A DNA stretch of 64,000 nucleotides from Lachancea thermotolerans CBS 6340 (GCF_000142805.1 NC_013082.1:1550001-1614000); one strand, 5' to 3'; shown: positions 8,889-19,286, counted from the first letter of the stretch. Notes: a model not told the origin generated them from the letters alone. Made by a program: numbers and translations.

Positions 8889-10049
8889 ATGATCTCAGAG
8901 GAGCTCTACGACAGCGGATCGACTGCGACGTCTACGAACTCTCTTTTTTCGCTCAACAGGCGCGCCAGCTACTCCAGCGTCATCGACCATTACCTTGAGG
9001 AGGCGGAAGACGAACCCACCGCGCTCACACTCAACTACTCCAGCAGGAACCGCAGATCGTCGGTCGCGGCGCCCGCTATGGCGCAGGCACCGGATCCGCT
9101 GCCGACACCACCTGCTAATGACAAACTGGTCGTGATTCTTGTTGGGCTGCCTGCTAGCGGTAAGTCCACAGTATCCAACCACCTTATACAGTATCTTGGA
9201 CACAACCCTGCTACGCAGCACATGCGCTGCAAAATCTTCAACGCTGGACAAGTCAGACGTAAGCTCAGCTGCCGCGGTAGGCCCATGATGCTTGCAAATA
9301 ACTCATCAGAGGACTTGTTCAACCCTAAGAACTCTCAGAAAAAGGAGCAGTATGCGAGGCTGACGCTCGAGCAAATGTTTTCCGACCTGGACAAAGACTT
9401 ATGCGACATTGCCATATTCGACGCGACCAACTCAACAGAGAAGAGACGCGCCTTCCTTTTCCAAGAAATGCGCCTCTACAATGCAGACTTGAGTCGCGAG
9501 TTTCATATCACACCGCTAGTGTTCCAGGTTTCCTGCGCAGAGCGCAATTTTGTTCGCTTCAACATCCATAACAAAACGTTCAACCAGGACTATTTCGACA
9601 AACCATATGAGTTTGCGGTCAGGGACTTTGCTAGACGTTTATCCCACTATTATTCACAATTCACCCCTTTCTCTACGCCGGAATTCAACAGTCAAATGGC
9701 TGAAAACAAGCTCATAAACGATGACAACGGGCTTTTCTGGTTCAGCATAGTCAATGCCGGACAATCTGACCAGAGCGATTTCAGTGCCTGTCATTTTCCT
9801 CCAAAAGCCTCGAAGCTATTGTTTACACTTATCAAGACCATAAAGACTTTTGTGGACACATATGGCGACGTTTACGGGCGTCCTTATATCCAGCACGCAG
9901 GAGATTTTGCCAAGGGCATAATTACGCGTCCCACAGAGCTAACTGCCAGGGCCTCCACTACTCAGGTTGATGTGCCCTACTTTTCAATACTGAACCAGAT
10001 TGTAAACGACGATTATTTTGCCCAGCTATCTGAGGCCTCGCCTTTATAA
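8889..10049 (+). CDS. PFK27: 6-phosphofructo-2-kinase (Pfk27 type)
   Basis: It makes fructose 2,6-bisphosphate, the allosteric activator of phosphofructokinase. The first ATG at 8889 gives 386 residues (S. cerevisiae Pfk27 397); the open frame upstream starts only at TTG. The P-loop GLPASGKST is at residues 86-94 within the kinase fold, followed by FNAGQVRRKL and the FDATNSTEKRR segment typical of 6PF2K. There is no fructose-bisphosphatase half, as in Pfk27, so it is a kinase-only enzyme. It stands between MED7 and PFS2 as YOL136C does. PFK27 is glucose-induced in S. cerevisiae; the long AT-tract promoter here is compatible but not diagnostic. Confidence 0.93.
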   Translation: MISEELYDSGSTATSTNSLFSLNRRASYSSVIDHYLEEAEDEPTALTLNYSSRNRRSSVAAPAMAQAPDPLPTPPANDKLVVILVGLPASGKSTVSNHLIQYLGHNPATQHMRCKIFNAGQVRRKLSCRGRPMMLANNSSEDLFNPKNSQKKEQYARLTLEQMFSDLDKDLCDIAIFDATNSTEKRRAFLFQEMRLYNADLSREFHITPLVFQVSCAERNFVRFNIHNKTFNQDYFDKPYEFAVRDFARRLSHYYSQFTPFSTPEFNSQMAENKLINDDNGLFWFSIVNAGQSDQSDFSACHFPPKASKLLFTLIKTIKTFVDTYGDVYGRPYIQHAGDFAKGIITRPTELTARASTTQVDVPYFSILNQIVNDDYFAQLSEASPL

Positions 10050-10166
10050 TTAACGGTTCAACGAATTATGTGATCATGACTTCCCTTCTCACAACAAAAT
10101 AGGTTTTTTTGTTTTTGTATCTTTTATAGAATAGATGGATTCTCTTAATGTTCTTATTTACTACTC

Positions 10167-11522
10167 CTAGAAGTTCAGACCTGGCAATCCAGAAGTTGGC
10201 GGTGATTGCAACCGCAGTCCTGGAATAGTGCTTGGGCCACCAGCAGCGCCGGCAGAAGTATCATTAGCAGGTGGCAAAGCAATACCGTCTTCAGTTTTGG
10301 GTCTTATGGCATTGATATTATTATTGATTCCAAAATACCAAGCGTTGACCTTTTTGTTGTTATAGGTTGGGTCGTCAAATGCATTAGGATCGAGGGGCCT
10401 GGATCGCGTCCAGAATCTGATAGTTCTGTCTTTGGATGCACTGGCAAGTATATGCCCAACTGGATTGTAGGCCAAAGAGGTTATACATTTGTCGTGGGCA
10501 TACGGTATGTTGTGGAAACAGCCCGAGGAGGAGTCCTGTGGTTCCTGCATAAGGTCAAAATGCTTCATTGACCCATCGTAGCAGCCGACAGTAAAAATTG
10601 ATTCATTAATGGGGTGCCATGTTAGTGACATATAGTCTGATTCATCGCGGTATACCGCAAGTTCTTTCATATTCTGCCTAATATCAAAAACTCGGCAACT
10701 CTTGTCTTTTGAAATCACCGCTAACATATTCCCCTTTGTCGGCTGAAACTTGGTGCTTATTATTGTGTGTTTGCAGCCAAGGATAGTAGAAATGCACTGC
10801 CCTGAACGAGGGTCCCAAAGTTTTATTAAGTTATCCTTGGATCCAGATGCAATCAGACCCATCGTAGGATGCCAATCGCAGCTTCGGACATCCCAATGAT
10901 GGCCTGTAAGCGTACTTTCTTGTTGACCGTTGCTGAAGTTCCAGATTTTCAAAATGTTGTCATCTGAGCATGTCACAAACTTGGAATCTGTCCCGCTAAA
11001 TGATATCCCGCGTATGCACTGCGTGTGAGCCTCATCGAGAACTTTGACCATATTAAAGTTTGGTTGCCATATCTTAATTGTGCCATCAGAGTCGCCACTT
11101 ATGAGCCAGTCACCTGCGTGCGAATAAGTCATGACTGACACCGCGCTGTCATGCGCCTGCATAATGCTTTCGAAGTTGAATGTAGAGCCATTCCAAAGTG
11201 AGAACTCTCCGCTGTACGTTGCCACTACCAGCCTGCGTCCCTCCGGGGTCCATTCTAGCGCCGGTATAACGTGCTTGACTTTGTTTGAGCTGAGATGCGT
11301 GAACTTCGTAGGTGTATTCACAACTCTTCTGTTAAACGCGTACGCATCGGCGGGGAGGATGTTTGTCGTGTAGCTGGTTTCCGGTTCAATGTACGGCAGC
11401 GAAAGCCCGTGCCTCTTGAGGTAGTACAGTCTTTCATAAGGCGAGCTCATATCCACTGTGCGGCGCTGCGTAACATATTTCTTATCTGCGCCCTGTGCAT
11501 CCATGCCGTTGAGGCCATTCAT
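10167..11522 (-). CDS. PFS2: Polyadenylation factor Pfs2 (WD40)
   Basis: A 451-residue protein (S. cerevisiae 465). It is a scaffold subunit of the cleavage and polyadenylation factor in the nucleus. The N-terminal segment (KKYVTQRRTVDMSSPYERLYYLK) is conserved in Pfs2/WDR33. Seven WD40 repeats follow from about residue 75 to 375, with clear GH...WD ends such as LISGDSDGTIKIWQ, FVTCSDDNILKIWN, LIASGSKDNLIKLWD and ILASASKDRTIRFW. The C-terminal tail is Gly/Pro/Ser-rich. It converges on PFK27 with 117 bp between stops. Confidence 0.95.
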   Translation of the reverse strand: MNGLNGMDAQGADKKYVTQRRTVDMSSPYERLYYLKRHGLSLPYIEPETSYTTNILPADAYAFNRRVVNTPTKFTHLSSNKVKHVIPALEWTPEGRRLVVATYSGEFSLWNGSTFNFESIMQAHDSAVSVMTYSHAGDWLISGDSDGTIKIWQPNFNMVKVLDEAHTQCIRGISFSGTDSKFVTCSDDNILKIWNFSNGQQESTLTGHHWDVRSCDWHPTMGLIASGSKDNLIKLWDPRSGQCISTILGCKHTIISTKFQPTKGNMLAVISKDKSCRVFDIRQNMKELAVYRDESDYMSLTWHPINESIFTVGCYDGSMKHFDLMQEPQDSSSGCFHNIPYAHDKCITSLAYNPVGHILASASKDRTIRFWTRSRPLDPNAFDDPTYNNKKVNAWYFGINNNINAIRPKTEDGIALPPANDTSAGAAGGPSTIPGLRLQSPPTSGLPGLNF

Positions 11523-12013
11523 GCCGGCGAAAGAGTCAATCTAGCTGAGAGAAGTTCTGGCAAGTTGTTCGTGAGCACTTCTAGAGTAGCTGAACTCGAC
11601 TAGACCTTTCGAAGTACCAATCTTCAATCGCTATAAACGAACAAACAGTTAAAGGCAGGTTGAGAAGACGTTCTGCTTATTGTTGTCAATTTATTTCTGA
11701 ATTATGAATCGTTGCGAATATAGGCAAGATTGACTTAAAACTATTTACTATTTCAAACCCGTACTATGATACTCGCCCTGAGATAAAATTCTTGATTCAT
11801 AAAGTTGCTTTCGCCTTTGCCTATAAGGCTTACAGGGCAACGTTCATTGCCTTGTTGCGCTGTAAAGGACAGAAATGACGCCTGCCAATCTCTAGCGTTC
11901 CCCTGGCTTTCAGGACCATTTCCTTTCATATTAAAATGTATCAGTTTCGTAGAAGTTCTTGCTAACTATGCAGAACAGCCCACTGTCGATTTTTTAGTGG
12001 GAATATTGCCGGC
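11523..12013. other. PFS2 upstream / BSC6 downstream region
   Basis: A 491-bp region between two minus-strand genes. The stretch 11640-11800 is AT-rich and probably the PFS2 promoter. No other gene or RNA was recognised. Confidence 0.5.
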
Positions 12014-13390
12014 TTACAAGTACTCACTGTGGCCCTTTATTAGTTTAGGGTAACAAAACCAAACGATACTCACTGTTCCCACCATGAACCAGCATAAAAA
12101 CGGAAACCACACGAACCCAATGTACTTCGTAATGACGCCCACTGCATAAGGAAGAATCGCGGAACCGCAACCGCCAACGGCAACAGCAATACCAACCCCG
12201 CTGATGTGTAAGTTCTTGGGTAAGACCTGGAGAGCCACCACACTTGCATTAGGGAACAGTGGTCCTATAAAGACACCTCCCAAGAATATGATGAATGCAA
12301 GGAGTATAAAATAAAGTGTCGATGAGCCATTAAAGTAGGCAACGACCATAAAGGCTGTGTAGAACAGAAAGCACATGTTTCCATAAAAAGAGCTGGCTCT
12401 GTATTCATTCTTGAAACACCGTTTTGTAACAAAGCCGAGAACTAATCTCCCTGTAGTCAGTCCCAACCAAAACGCTGCAGTGACGTAAGACATAGCGACA
12501 ACGTTGCCCTTCTTCACCTCTAGAAGATAAGTAAATATCCACGCGCCCGTCGACACCTCGGATCCTAGGTAAATAAACATGTAAAGCGCGTACATGAGGA
12601 TGGCTGGCCTCCGGAGCAAGTCCCAGAAGCCTGGATGAGAGTCATCGCCCTCCTCGCGGTTGGTGCTGCAGACGTAGTTGTACTTGTTGGCGGTTTCATC
12701 TCTGAACGCGAAAGGAACAAGTGCGAGCCCTCCCAGAGCACACAACAATGGTAGCAAGAAAAAAAAACTCCATTTACCTGCCTTAACAAAATACGTGACA
12801 ACTGGCGGGGTGATCATCGCTGCAGCCCCGTAAATTCCGTGCAAAACCCCCATCCACTCATTCTTGTGGATTTCAAGGTTCCCAAACAGGACGTTACAAA
12901 CGGAGTCCAGAATGCCGATTGCAAGCCCAAGCGGCAGGAAGCACATCACGTACATGGCGAACCACGGAGGCCGCAGCATCAGCGTTCCGTAACACAGAAC
13001 GCACATGCTTGCAGCCGCAATTATCGCGCCTCGTGCACCAACCTTCCTATGGATCCTTTCCGTCAGCAAAGAAGCCGTTCCGTAGCCACAGAACTGCACT
13101 ATGAAGAGATTAGCCACCTGCACTTTGGTAACGTTGTAGTGCTCGGTCAAAGCGGGCAGTAGCACACCGTTGCACTCATCGTTCATGCCAAATACAGCGA
13201 ATAGTAGCAAACTTGTTGCGATTTGCCACCTCACGATAGGTTCCTTCTGATAGTCTAACGGATAGAGCTTTATGAGTTCTCCGTTATACTCCACCTCCCT
13301 CAACTCGTGAGTTGGAATAGAAAAATCGCCGTCATTCTCAAGCAAGTTTTCTAGCTCAATGGAGTCTGAGCTTTTGCTGTTTGTCGACAT
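12014..13390 (-). CDS. BSC6: Bsc6-like major facilitator membrane protein
   Basis: A 458-residue multi-spanning protein (S. cerevisiae Bsc6/YOL137W 497). The sequence has a hydrophilic N-terminus of about 55 residues and then roughly 11-12 hydrophobic helices with the two-halves layout of the major facilitator superfamily, for example SLLLFAVFGMNDECNGVLLP and IYGAAAMITPPVVTYFV. The short loop LTERIHRKVGARGA after helix 2 resembles an MFS loop motif. The substrate is unknown. Bsc6 was named in S. cerevisiae for possible stop-codon bypass; here the TAA is followed by only six sense codons before another stop, so extension is not supported. Identity rests on synteny (next to RTC1 and PFS2) and topology. 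Confidence 0.85.
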   Translation of the reverse strand: MSTNSKSSDSIELENLLENDGDFSIPTHELREVEYNGELIKLYPLDYQKEPIVRWQIATSLLLFAVFGMNDECNGVLLPALTEHYNVTKVQVANLFIVQFCGYGTASLLTERIHRKVGARGAIIAAASMCVLCYGTLMLRPPWFAMYVMCFLPLGLAIGILDSVCNVLFGNLEIHKNEWMGVLHGIYGAAAMITPPVVTYFVKAGKWSFFFLLPLLCALGGLALVPFAFRDETANKYNYVCSTNREEGDDSHPGFWDLLRRPAILMYALYMFIYLGSEVSTGAWIFTYLLEVKKGNVVAMSYVTAAFWLGLTTGRLVLGFVTKRCFKNEYRASSFYGNMCFLFYTAFMVVAYFNGSSTLYFILLAFIIFLGGVFIGPLFPNASVVALQVLPKNLHISGVGIAVAVGGCGSAILPYAVGVITKYIGFVWFPFLCWFMVGTVSIVWFCYPKLIKGHSEYL

Positions 13391-14554
13391 TGGGCAAGAT
13401 TCCAGGGTCTTAACAAAGGTCAGAGTTGCCTGGTAACATTTTTGGACCCCACTTTTTTATTTTCTGCAAGATCGACTTGCTCACATGTCTCGAGCGGGAA
13501 CTCCGGTAAAACACCTGAGCGCCAAAAACGGACCTTATGATTCTATTCCATCAAAATGTGGTTGAGGGGAGTCCAACATATCTGTATTGAGCAAGACACG
13601 TATTAAACGTAACTGAAAGTTGTCCCTTGAAGACGTTTGTCTTTTCAGGGCTTGAACAAGGGTCTACAGAAGAGGAATTGCTGAAGGAAAGCGGAGCTAC
13701 TGATTTTGCGATCTGTTGTGGCATTTGAGGTAGCAAAGACAATCAAGTGCCGCAAGCAACGGATTGTGCTGGGCTCTCATCATTTAACTTTCAAAAGACC
13801 CTTCAATAGTTTCTTGACGCTTTAGGTCGTAAGCTCAATGTTTTATATGCTCGCGCCACCAACGTCAAAAGTTCGAACCCAAAACAACAACACTAGTGGT
13901 GCTATGCAGCTAGAAGTACTGCAGCCATAAGAGCTTAAATTCATCGAACGGCTGCGCGCTATTGCCGAGCATCTGAAACAAGTAGTCAGTGAATTGACAC
14001 CGGGTCTCGCGCAGTGTGTAAAGAGTGCAACAAATTACCAAATTCAATTTTGACCTGCTTGTTTCGTTTGCCATTGCAATAGGAAGCATATATTTCCGGA
14101 TCGCTGTGTATCGATATGGTATCCTTTTTTCGACATCAAAACGCCGGTCTTGCACTAGCAATAAAACCAGTTTATACCGAAGGTATAGCCAGTACAAAAG
14201 AGTACCACGTATCGATTTTTTGAGAACGTCACTAACGCCCTAGTGAAGTTCACATATACGTCGAACAAGGCATTTAGATTAAATACTGGTTTAGGACTAA
14301 AAGCAGAAAATATCATGATTCCGTCTTGAAATAGCCGACTTTTCGCAAGAAATTTCCTAGGAAAATCCTCCTCTACTTAGACAAGGCATGTGCGTACCAG
14401 TTGAGACAAGACAGGCCTCGGTCACTCACCTTTCTGTAAAGCGGCACGCCTCTATTTACAGGAAGCACGTGACTAAAATGGTGTTCCGAAAGCTCAACTG
14501 CCATCTAGAGTTAAGCCATCTTATCATCAGGCATTAAAAACACATGCCAACTTG
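13391..14554. other. Divergent intergenic region BSC6-RTC1
   Basis: This 1.16-kb region serves as promoter for both genes. A CACGTG site is at 14466-14471, 84 bp before the RTC1 ATG. On the minus strand a possible two-exon small gene can be drawn (exon 14430-14504, exon 13910-13972, intron with GTGAGT, CACTGAC and CAG); see findings. A GTTCGAACC string near 13870 lacks tRNA stems. Confidence 0.5.
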
Positions 14555-17500
14555 ATGAGCAGAAGCCAATCTCCCTCCCTTAATGACGGACTTAGTACAT
14601 CCAACAGCAGGCATTCAAGCTCCCATTCCAGATTCTCTCTGCACAAGGCGTTTCCACAACTGAGTGGGAATGCGAGTTTTAATGGCACTTCTCCGAAGAC
14701 CAAATTGCCGTCTAGGTTTTCAGGGGGTAGCAACCCTCCATATATGGATAGCTTGAAAGAGCAAGAGAGCTCTTCCAGCTCAAGTAGATCGAACTTTCGT
14801 CGGGCTAATTACGTGAATCCCGGCCGCATCAGGTCCTCTGGTTTGAAGTACTCCTTGCAAGCACCAAAAGAGCTTTCTAGTATCGACAAAATTAACGATC
14901 CCGCTAGCAGGTCGATTGTTATTTCAGGCAAAAACCACCTAGGACTTTACCGTTTTCGCGAAGATTATGGCAAGCTGGAGTTGACATTGGACCTTTTTAA
15001 TATTGATCAAAAAGCAGCGAGTTTGAGAACAACTACCAGAAAAACTAGTACCATATCAGATGTTAAGGCAGGCTTCCACAACTACAAAAACTACGTTGCT
15101 ATATGTGGAACCTCGACTTCTGTTTCAATATATGACATCAACAGGGCAAACTTAGTCGACGGACCCGCTTCCATGGTTCTCTCAAAGCATACCAGATCGA
15201 TCAACAGTGTCGACTTTAATATGGCACAAACAAGTTTGCTAATAAGTGGAAGCCAGGACGGCTGTATAAAAGTTTGGGATCTTCGTTCGAGCCAAGGTCG
15301 TAAAAACAAGAGCGACTTAACGATAAACAGCGGGTCTGACTCAGTACGCGATGTTAAATGGATGCCTACGTATGACTTCCCTAACAACGATGACGTTGTG
15401 GCCGGGCCCAGCAATAGAAGTCATAGATTTGCTTCTATCCATGACTCGGGGCTACTCTTGACTTACGACCTGAGACAGCCGTCTCAAGCTGAAAAAAGGA
15501 TAAATGCTCATTCAGGGCCGGGGCTCTGCCTCAGTTGGCATCCCACCTTAGATTATATTATGACAGGGGGCCGAGACGGCAAATGCTGCCTCTGGAATAT
15601 GGGCAGCAAACCCCTGAATCCCGCAAGTTTTCAAAATATTCATCATAACAGTTCATTCAGCACGTCGGCTGCGAGCTCTTTCACTCAAGGCTTTTCCGCC
15701 AACTCAGTTACAAATTTCATCAACTCACCTGAAGCAGTTGTTAACACCGCACACCCTTTAACCAAGCTGAAGTTCAGACCTTCTGCAATTCCAGAAGTAT
15801 TTGATTCCGTAATTGCTCTTTCGTCACTGGGTGAAAATTCAGATGTTTCTCTTTATTCACTCTCAAGGTCATATATCCCGAAAAATGTACTTACAACTAA
15901 CTCACCTTCATGCGGCTTTGTTTGGTGGAATGAGAACCTTATTTTTAACATTGACAAACAGAATATGGTCACTGGCTGGGATTTAGGAAAAGAACCTACA
16001 GTTTTGGATAATCTGCCAAAGAATAAAATAGCGTGGAGGGACATTGAAGGTGATGGGCTGGTATTTCTGGCGCAAGACAAAGGCGGGTATGAGTCTGGCG
16101 GGCCAGATGGCATGTCTGTGTCCACCGAGACTAGAAATTTTTCGCAAAGTAGACTAAGCACGACAACAATGAGCAATTTATTCCCTAGTCATACGATGAG
16201 ACAGAATTCAAGCGTATCTTCATTTCCAGCGCTCAATACGCACTCGAATTCTGGAGCGAACCTCGGTGATAGACCCTCCCTTCCACGTACGGTCACGTCA
16301 TATAGCAAGGGCGCCTATACTCAAACATATGGGTCCTATAATACGCACAGCTCGCATCATAACTCAGCAGCCTCTGCCAGTGCTTCATCAATTGCAACGG
16401 AATTGGGCTCAGAGCACGTTTTGTCGCCAAGGATGATCTCCTTGGATCTACCACACATTCTTAATAGCATCAGAAGTGCCAAAATTGAAAACTATGCCAA
16501 GAAGCCCAGTCGCCCTGGTTCTGCAGCTTTCAAGGACTCCCCTGTCGAAGTCTTCAAGTTCCTTTCGCGTGAACTCAAGTTTTCGTATATGCACGATCGA
16601 AATTTCAACAAACCAGAGAATCTCACTGATCAAGATGACCTTGCTCAAAGCGTGGACGACAATGATTTGAAGTCACACCTTATTACGCGATTTGGATTTT
16701 CTGAGAACAACACCTGGACTAAATTCATCAAGAAAAGTAACTCCCCAGAGAAGGATGCTGCCGTTGAAAATGGAACTAAAGTAAACGAAGCCAGTATCGA
16801 GAAGGTTACTAACTCTCCAAATGATACGGGGTCAGATGAGCTCAGCAGCATATCGAAGCTTTCGACTGAACCCAAAAAATCAGATTTAGCTGAGCGCAAC
16901 ATTACGGCTATTCGGCAAAGGGTAAAGCATTTTATAGAACTTGTTTCCATGTGTGATCATAACGCCGAGATATACTTGTACATTGATGACTTATCCAATT
17001 TCAAAATATGGATGATGATGAGAGATTCTCTACTATGGGAGCTCAAACAGATAACAGACAGCCTCGAAACTGATGGAGGAAGCCTTCTTTCGGAATCATT
17101 GCTCGTTAACCCCGATGTCACGCGTCACTCTAACGGGGCTCGCAAGCAATCTATGGCCTCGGATTATAGTAGCTTCAGCACAAGTGAAGTTGGGTCTACG
17201 ACTGGAGTTCAAGCTTTGCCCGAATTCCGCGGCCCTCATTCCTTAAGTACACCTCCCAGAGCCACCACGAGTTTTGGGGCGAAAGAACCATCGTCCTTGA
17301 AAAAAAGAGAGTCCACTATTGATGAAAACTTGAGTGAAACTGAAATCGAAGCTAAGGGCTTGCCCAAAGAGGACATTAAAAATTTAAGGAACCAAATTTC
17401 TAAGCACCAAATTGGCGACGAGGTTGCCATTGAAGACGAGGAGGAGGACAAATTTGAGGAAAAAAGCAGTGCCGGAACTGATGCTTCTAACAAAAATATT

Positions 17501-18427
17501 CCAATTATTCCCTCTGAAAGAAAGGTGTCTTTTGTCGATCAATTTATCAATAGTATGCGCTCTCCTAAAACTCTTCACGGTGATTTTGAGACCGACGGGA
17601 GCAGAATGGCTAATTCTGCGAGCACTAAAAGATCATCACAACCCAGTTTCAGTTCATCACTTGCTGGTTTGATAACTAGAAGGCTATCCGATCAGTCTCC
17701 AAAAACCAAGCCCAAAGACTTGATTTATTCAAAGAGTTCCGGAAGCATTGCAAAAAACAGCAGCGATTTGTTTGATTTCCAAAATGTTGAAGGTAACAAT
17801 TCACCAAGGGTACTGACTCAAAAATCGAAAATAAGCATGCTATTGAAGGGTTTAAAGAAAAGCGAGACAGCACCGCCTTGGGATGCTTCTAGGCTTATAA
17901 AAAAGATTTTTGAACAATCTGTTGCTACCGGGAATGTGCTTCTTACTATTAGCATTATACTGCTGTTTCAAACTACTTTTAAGGTTACTAGCACCACAGT
18001 GGTGAAAAACGCACTTTCAGAATTTATCAATATTCTGCATAAGTACGAGCTATTTGAAATAGCGGCAAATTTATTGAAGTTTTGTCCTTGGGACGACATA
18101 CTTGAAGCTGGAAATGGCCAATGCACCGTTAGAATTTACTGCGAGCGCTGTAAGAAGCTCTTGGTAAACGAATCCTCAAAAGAAAAATTTACTGAAGAGT
18201 GGAAGCGCACAGGTCGGCAGGAAGTGATGAAAAGGTTTGGATATTGGTATTGCGACAATTGCTCGAAACGGAATACGCTTTGTGTTTTGTGTGAACAGCC
18301 TTTGAAAAAGCTCACGTTTTGCGTACTGAATTGTGGTCATGAAGGCCATCCCGAGTGCTTCAAAAAGTGGTTCATGAACGAAGAGATGAGCGAATGTCCT
18401 AGTGGATGTTCTGGTTTCCTTTTGTAA
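14555..18427 (+). CDS. RTC1: SEACAT subunit Rtc1/Sea2 (WDR24-like)
   Basis: A 1290-residue protein from ATG 14555 (S. cerevisiae Rtc1/Sea2 1341). It belongs to the SEA complex on the vacuole membrane that regulates TORC1. After a Ser-rich N-terminus (1-55), WD40 repeats occupy about residues 100-350 (LLISGSQDGCIKVWDLR, YIMTGGRDGKCCLWNM) with further degenerate blades to about 490. A long low-complexity Ser/Thr region follows. The C-terminal 90 residues contain a Cys/His zinc module (CERCKKLL, CDNCSKRN, CVLCEQPL, NCGHEGHPECFKKWF, CPSGC) as in WDR24. Its stop is only 13 bp from that of the convergent YNL320W-like gene. Confidence 0.93.
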   Translation: MSRSQSPSLNDGLSTSNSRHSSSHSRFSLHKAFPQLSGNASFNGTSPKTKLPSRFSGGSNPPYMDSLKEQESSSSSSRSNFRRANYVNPGRIRSSGLKYSLQAPKELSSIDKINDPASRSIVISGKNHLGLYRFREDYGKLELTLDLFNIDQKAASLRTTTRKTSTISDVKAGFHNYKNYVAICGTSTSVSIYDINRANLVDGPASMVLSKHTRSINSVDFNMAQTSLLISGSQDGCIKVWDLRSSQGRKNKSDLTINSGSDSVRDVKWMPTYDFPNNDDVVAGPSNRSHRFASIHDSGLLLTYDLRQPSQAEKRINAHSGPGLCLSWHPTLDYIMTGGRDGKCCLWNMGSKPLNPASFQNIHHNSSFSTSAASSFTQGFSANSVTNFINSPEAVVNTAHPLTKLKFRPSAIPEVFDSVIALSSLGENSDVSLYSLSRSYIPKNVLTTNSPSCGFVWWNENLIFNIDKQNMVTGWDLGKEPTVLDNLPKNKIAWRDIEGDGLVFLAQDKGGYESGGPDGMSVSTETRNFSQSRLSTTTMSNLFPSHTMRQNSSVSSFPALNTHSNSGANLGDRPSLPRTVTSYSKGAYTQTYGSYNTHSSHHNSAASASASSIATELGSEHVLSPRMISLDLPHILNSIRSAKIENYAKKPSRPGSAAFKDSPVEVFKFLSRELKFSYMHDRNFNKPENLTDQDDLAQSVDDNDLKSHLITRFGFSENNTWTKFIKKSNSPEKDAAVENGTKVNEASIEKVTNSPNDTGSDELSSISKLSTEPKKSDLAERNITAIRQRVKHFIELVSMCDHNAEIYLYIDDLSNFKIWMMMRDSLLWELKQITDSLETDGGSLLSESLLVNPDVTRHSNGARKQSMASDYSSFSTSEVGSTTGVQALPEFRGPHSLSTPPRATTSFGAKEPSSLKKRESTIDENLSETEIEAKGLPKEDIKNLRNQISKHQIGDEVAIEDEEEDKFEEKSSAGTDASNKNIPIIPSERKVSFVDQFINSMRSPKTLHGDFETDGSRMANSASTKRSSQPSFSSSLAGLITRRLSDQSPKTKPKDLIYSKSSGSIAKNSSDLFDFQNVEGNNSPRVLTQKSKISMLLKGLKKSETAPPWDASRLIKKIFEQSVATGNVLLTISIILLFQTTFKVTSTTVVKNALSEFINILHKYELFEIAANLLKFCPWDDILEAGNGQCTVRIYCERCKKLLVNESSKEKFTEEWKRTGRQEVMKRFGYWYCDNCSKRNTLCVLCEQPLKKLTFCVLNCGHEGHPECFKKWFMNEEMSECPSGCSGFLL

Positions 18428-18440
18428 TAGCCCAGGCGGC

Positions 18441-19286
18441 TCACATATATTTTCTTACAAACTCTTCGACCTTGTCCCAATAACCTTCCTGGACAATGGT
18501 ATCATTATGACAGCCATTAGGAAATTCGACGATAGACTTCTTCTCGCTCGGGCAGAGCTTGTATAGTCTTTCCATATGCTTGGGAGGCACGATCTCGTCC
18601 TTTTTGCCTGATAGAAACAGCCATGGCAGAGTAGGGTCGACGTGCTCGATCTCACTCTCAGAATTCCACCTCTCGTGACAAAGGAACGAGAAACGTGCTA
18701 ACCACGGAAATATGTGAGGAATAACCTTGGGGATGCTCAAAAATGTGTTCTCTAGAATGACTCCGTCACAAGCATGTGAATAATTCCCAGCAATGTAGAT
18801 GGCATTAGCTCCTCCGAGCGATCGACCATAGAGTAACAGTTTTTGGGTTTTATAAAAGGAATCCTGCTGTAAAAACGCCATCACTGCGTCTGCATCCTGC
18901 TTGAGACCTTTCTCACTAGGAGACCCTTGCGAGAAACCGTAGCCCCGGTAAGAGTATATGAAGACACTAGCGTTGAATCGCCGATAAATGAGTTCCACTA
19001 CCGGCAAAAAGTACCCAATGTTCCCAGCATTTGGGCATAGTATAAGCCACGTCACATTTGAATCTTCTCTTCTTATATCAAAAGCTCTAATTTCAACTCT
19101 ATCGGTAGTCTTGAGATGGCGCTCCACGTAGGGGAGGCCATAGTTGTCAGGCGTATCAACGTACTTCCGAGCGCCTTGCGCCCATGAAGGGTACACAAGC
19201 CTATTTTGAAGCGCATAAAGCGCAAGGAGGGAGAGCCCAGCTGCACTTGCAGCACCACCCAGCAACACTTTAAAAATGCGGAACAT
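18441..19286 (-). CDS. YNL320W: Bem46/ABHD13-type alpha/beta hydrolase
   Basis: A 281-residue protein (S. cerevisiae YNL320W 284). A hydrophobic N-terminal segment (VLLGGAASAAGLSLLALYAL, residues 7-26) should act as a signal anchor. The alpha/beta-hydrolase triad is visible: Ser156 in GRSLGG, Asp230 in GKKDEIVP and His260 in NGCHND. The oxyanion region is CPNAGN at 84-89. The physiological substrate of this eukaryotic family is not established. The gene is convergent with RTC1 and divergent from CDC33. Confidence 0.92.
   Translation of the reverse strand: MFRIFKVLLGGAASAAGLSLLALYALQNRLVYPSWAQGARKYVDTPDNYGLPYVERHLKTTDRVEIRAFDIRREDSNVTWLILCPNAGNIGYFLPVVELIYRRFNASVFIYSYRGYGFSQGSPSEKGLKQDADAVMAFLQQDSFYKTQKLLLYGRSLGGANAIYIAGNYSHACDGVILENTFLSIPKVIPHIFPWLARFSFLCHERWNSESEIEHVDPTLPWLFLSGKKDEIVPPKHMERLYKLCPSEKKSIVEFPNGCHNDTIVQEGYWDKVEEFVRKYM

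Noticed and set aside
11990-12016. Stop-codon readthrough of BSC6, as suggested by the gene's name in S. cerevisiae
   Set aside because: After TAA only six codons follow before another in-frame stop, and the stop context is unremarkable.
13860-13890. GTTCGAACCC string resembling a tRNA B-box
   Set aside because: The flanking bases do not form a T-arm stem on either strand and no acceptor or anticodon arms are present.
14466-14495. CACGTGAC close to TTCCGAAA, resembling centromere CDEI and CDEIII
   Set aside because: The two strings are only about 14 bp apart, with no 80-90 bp AT-rich CDEII, and lie just before RTC1.
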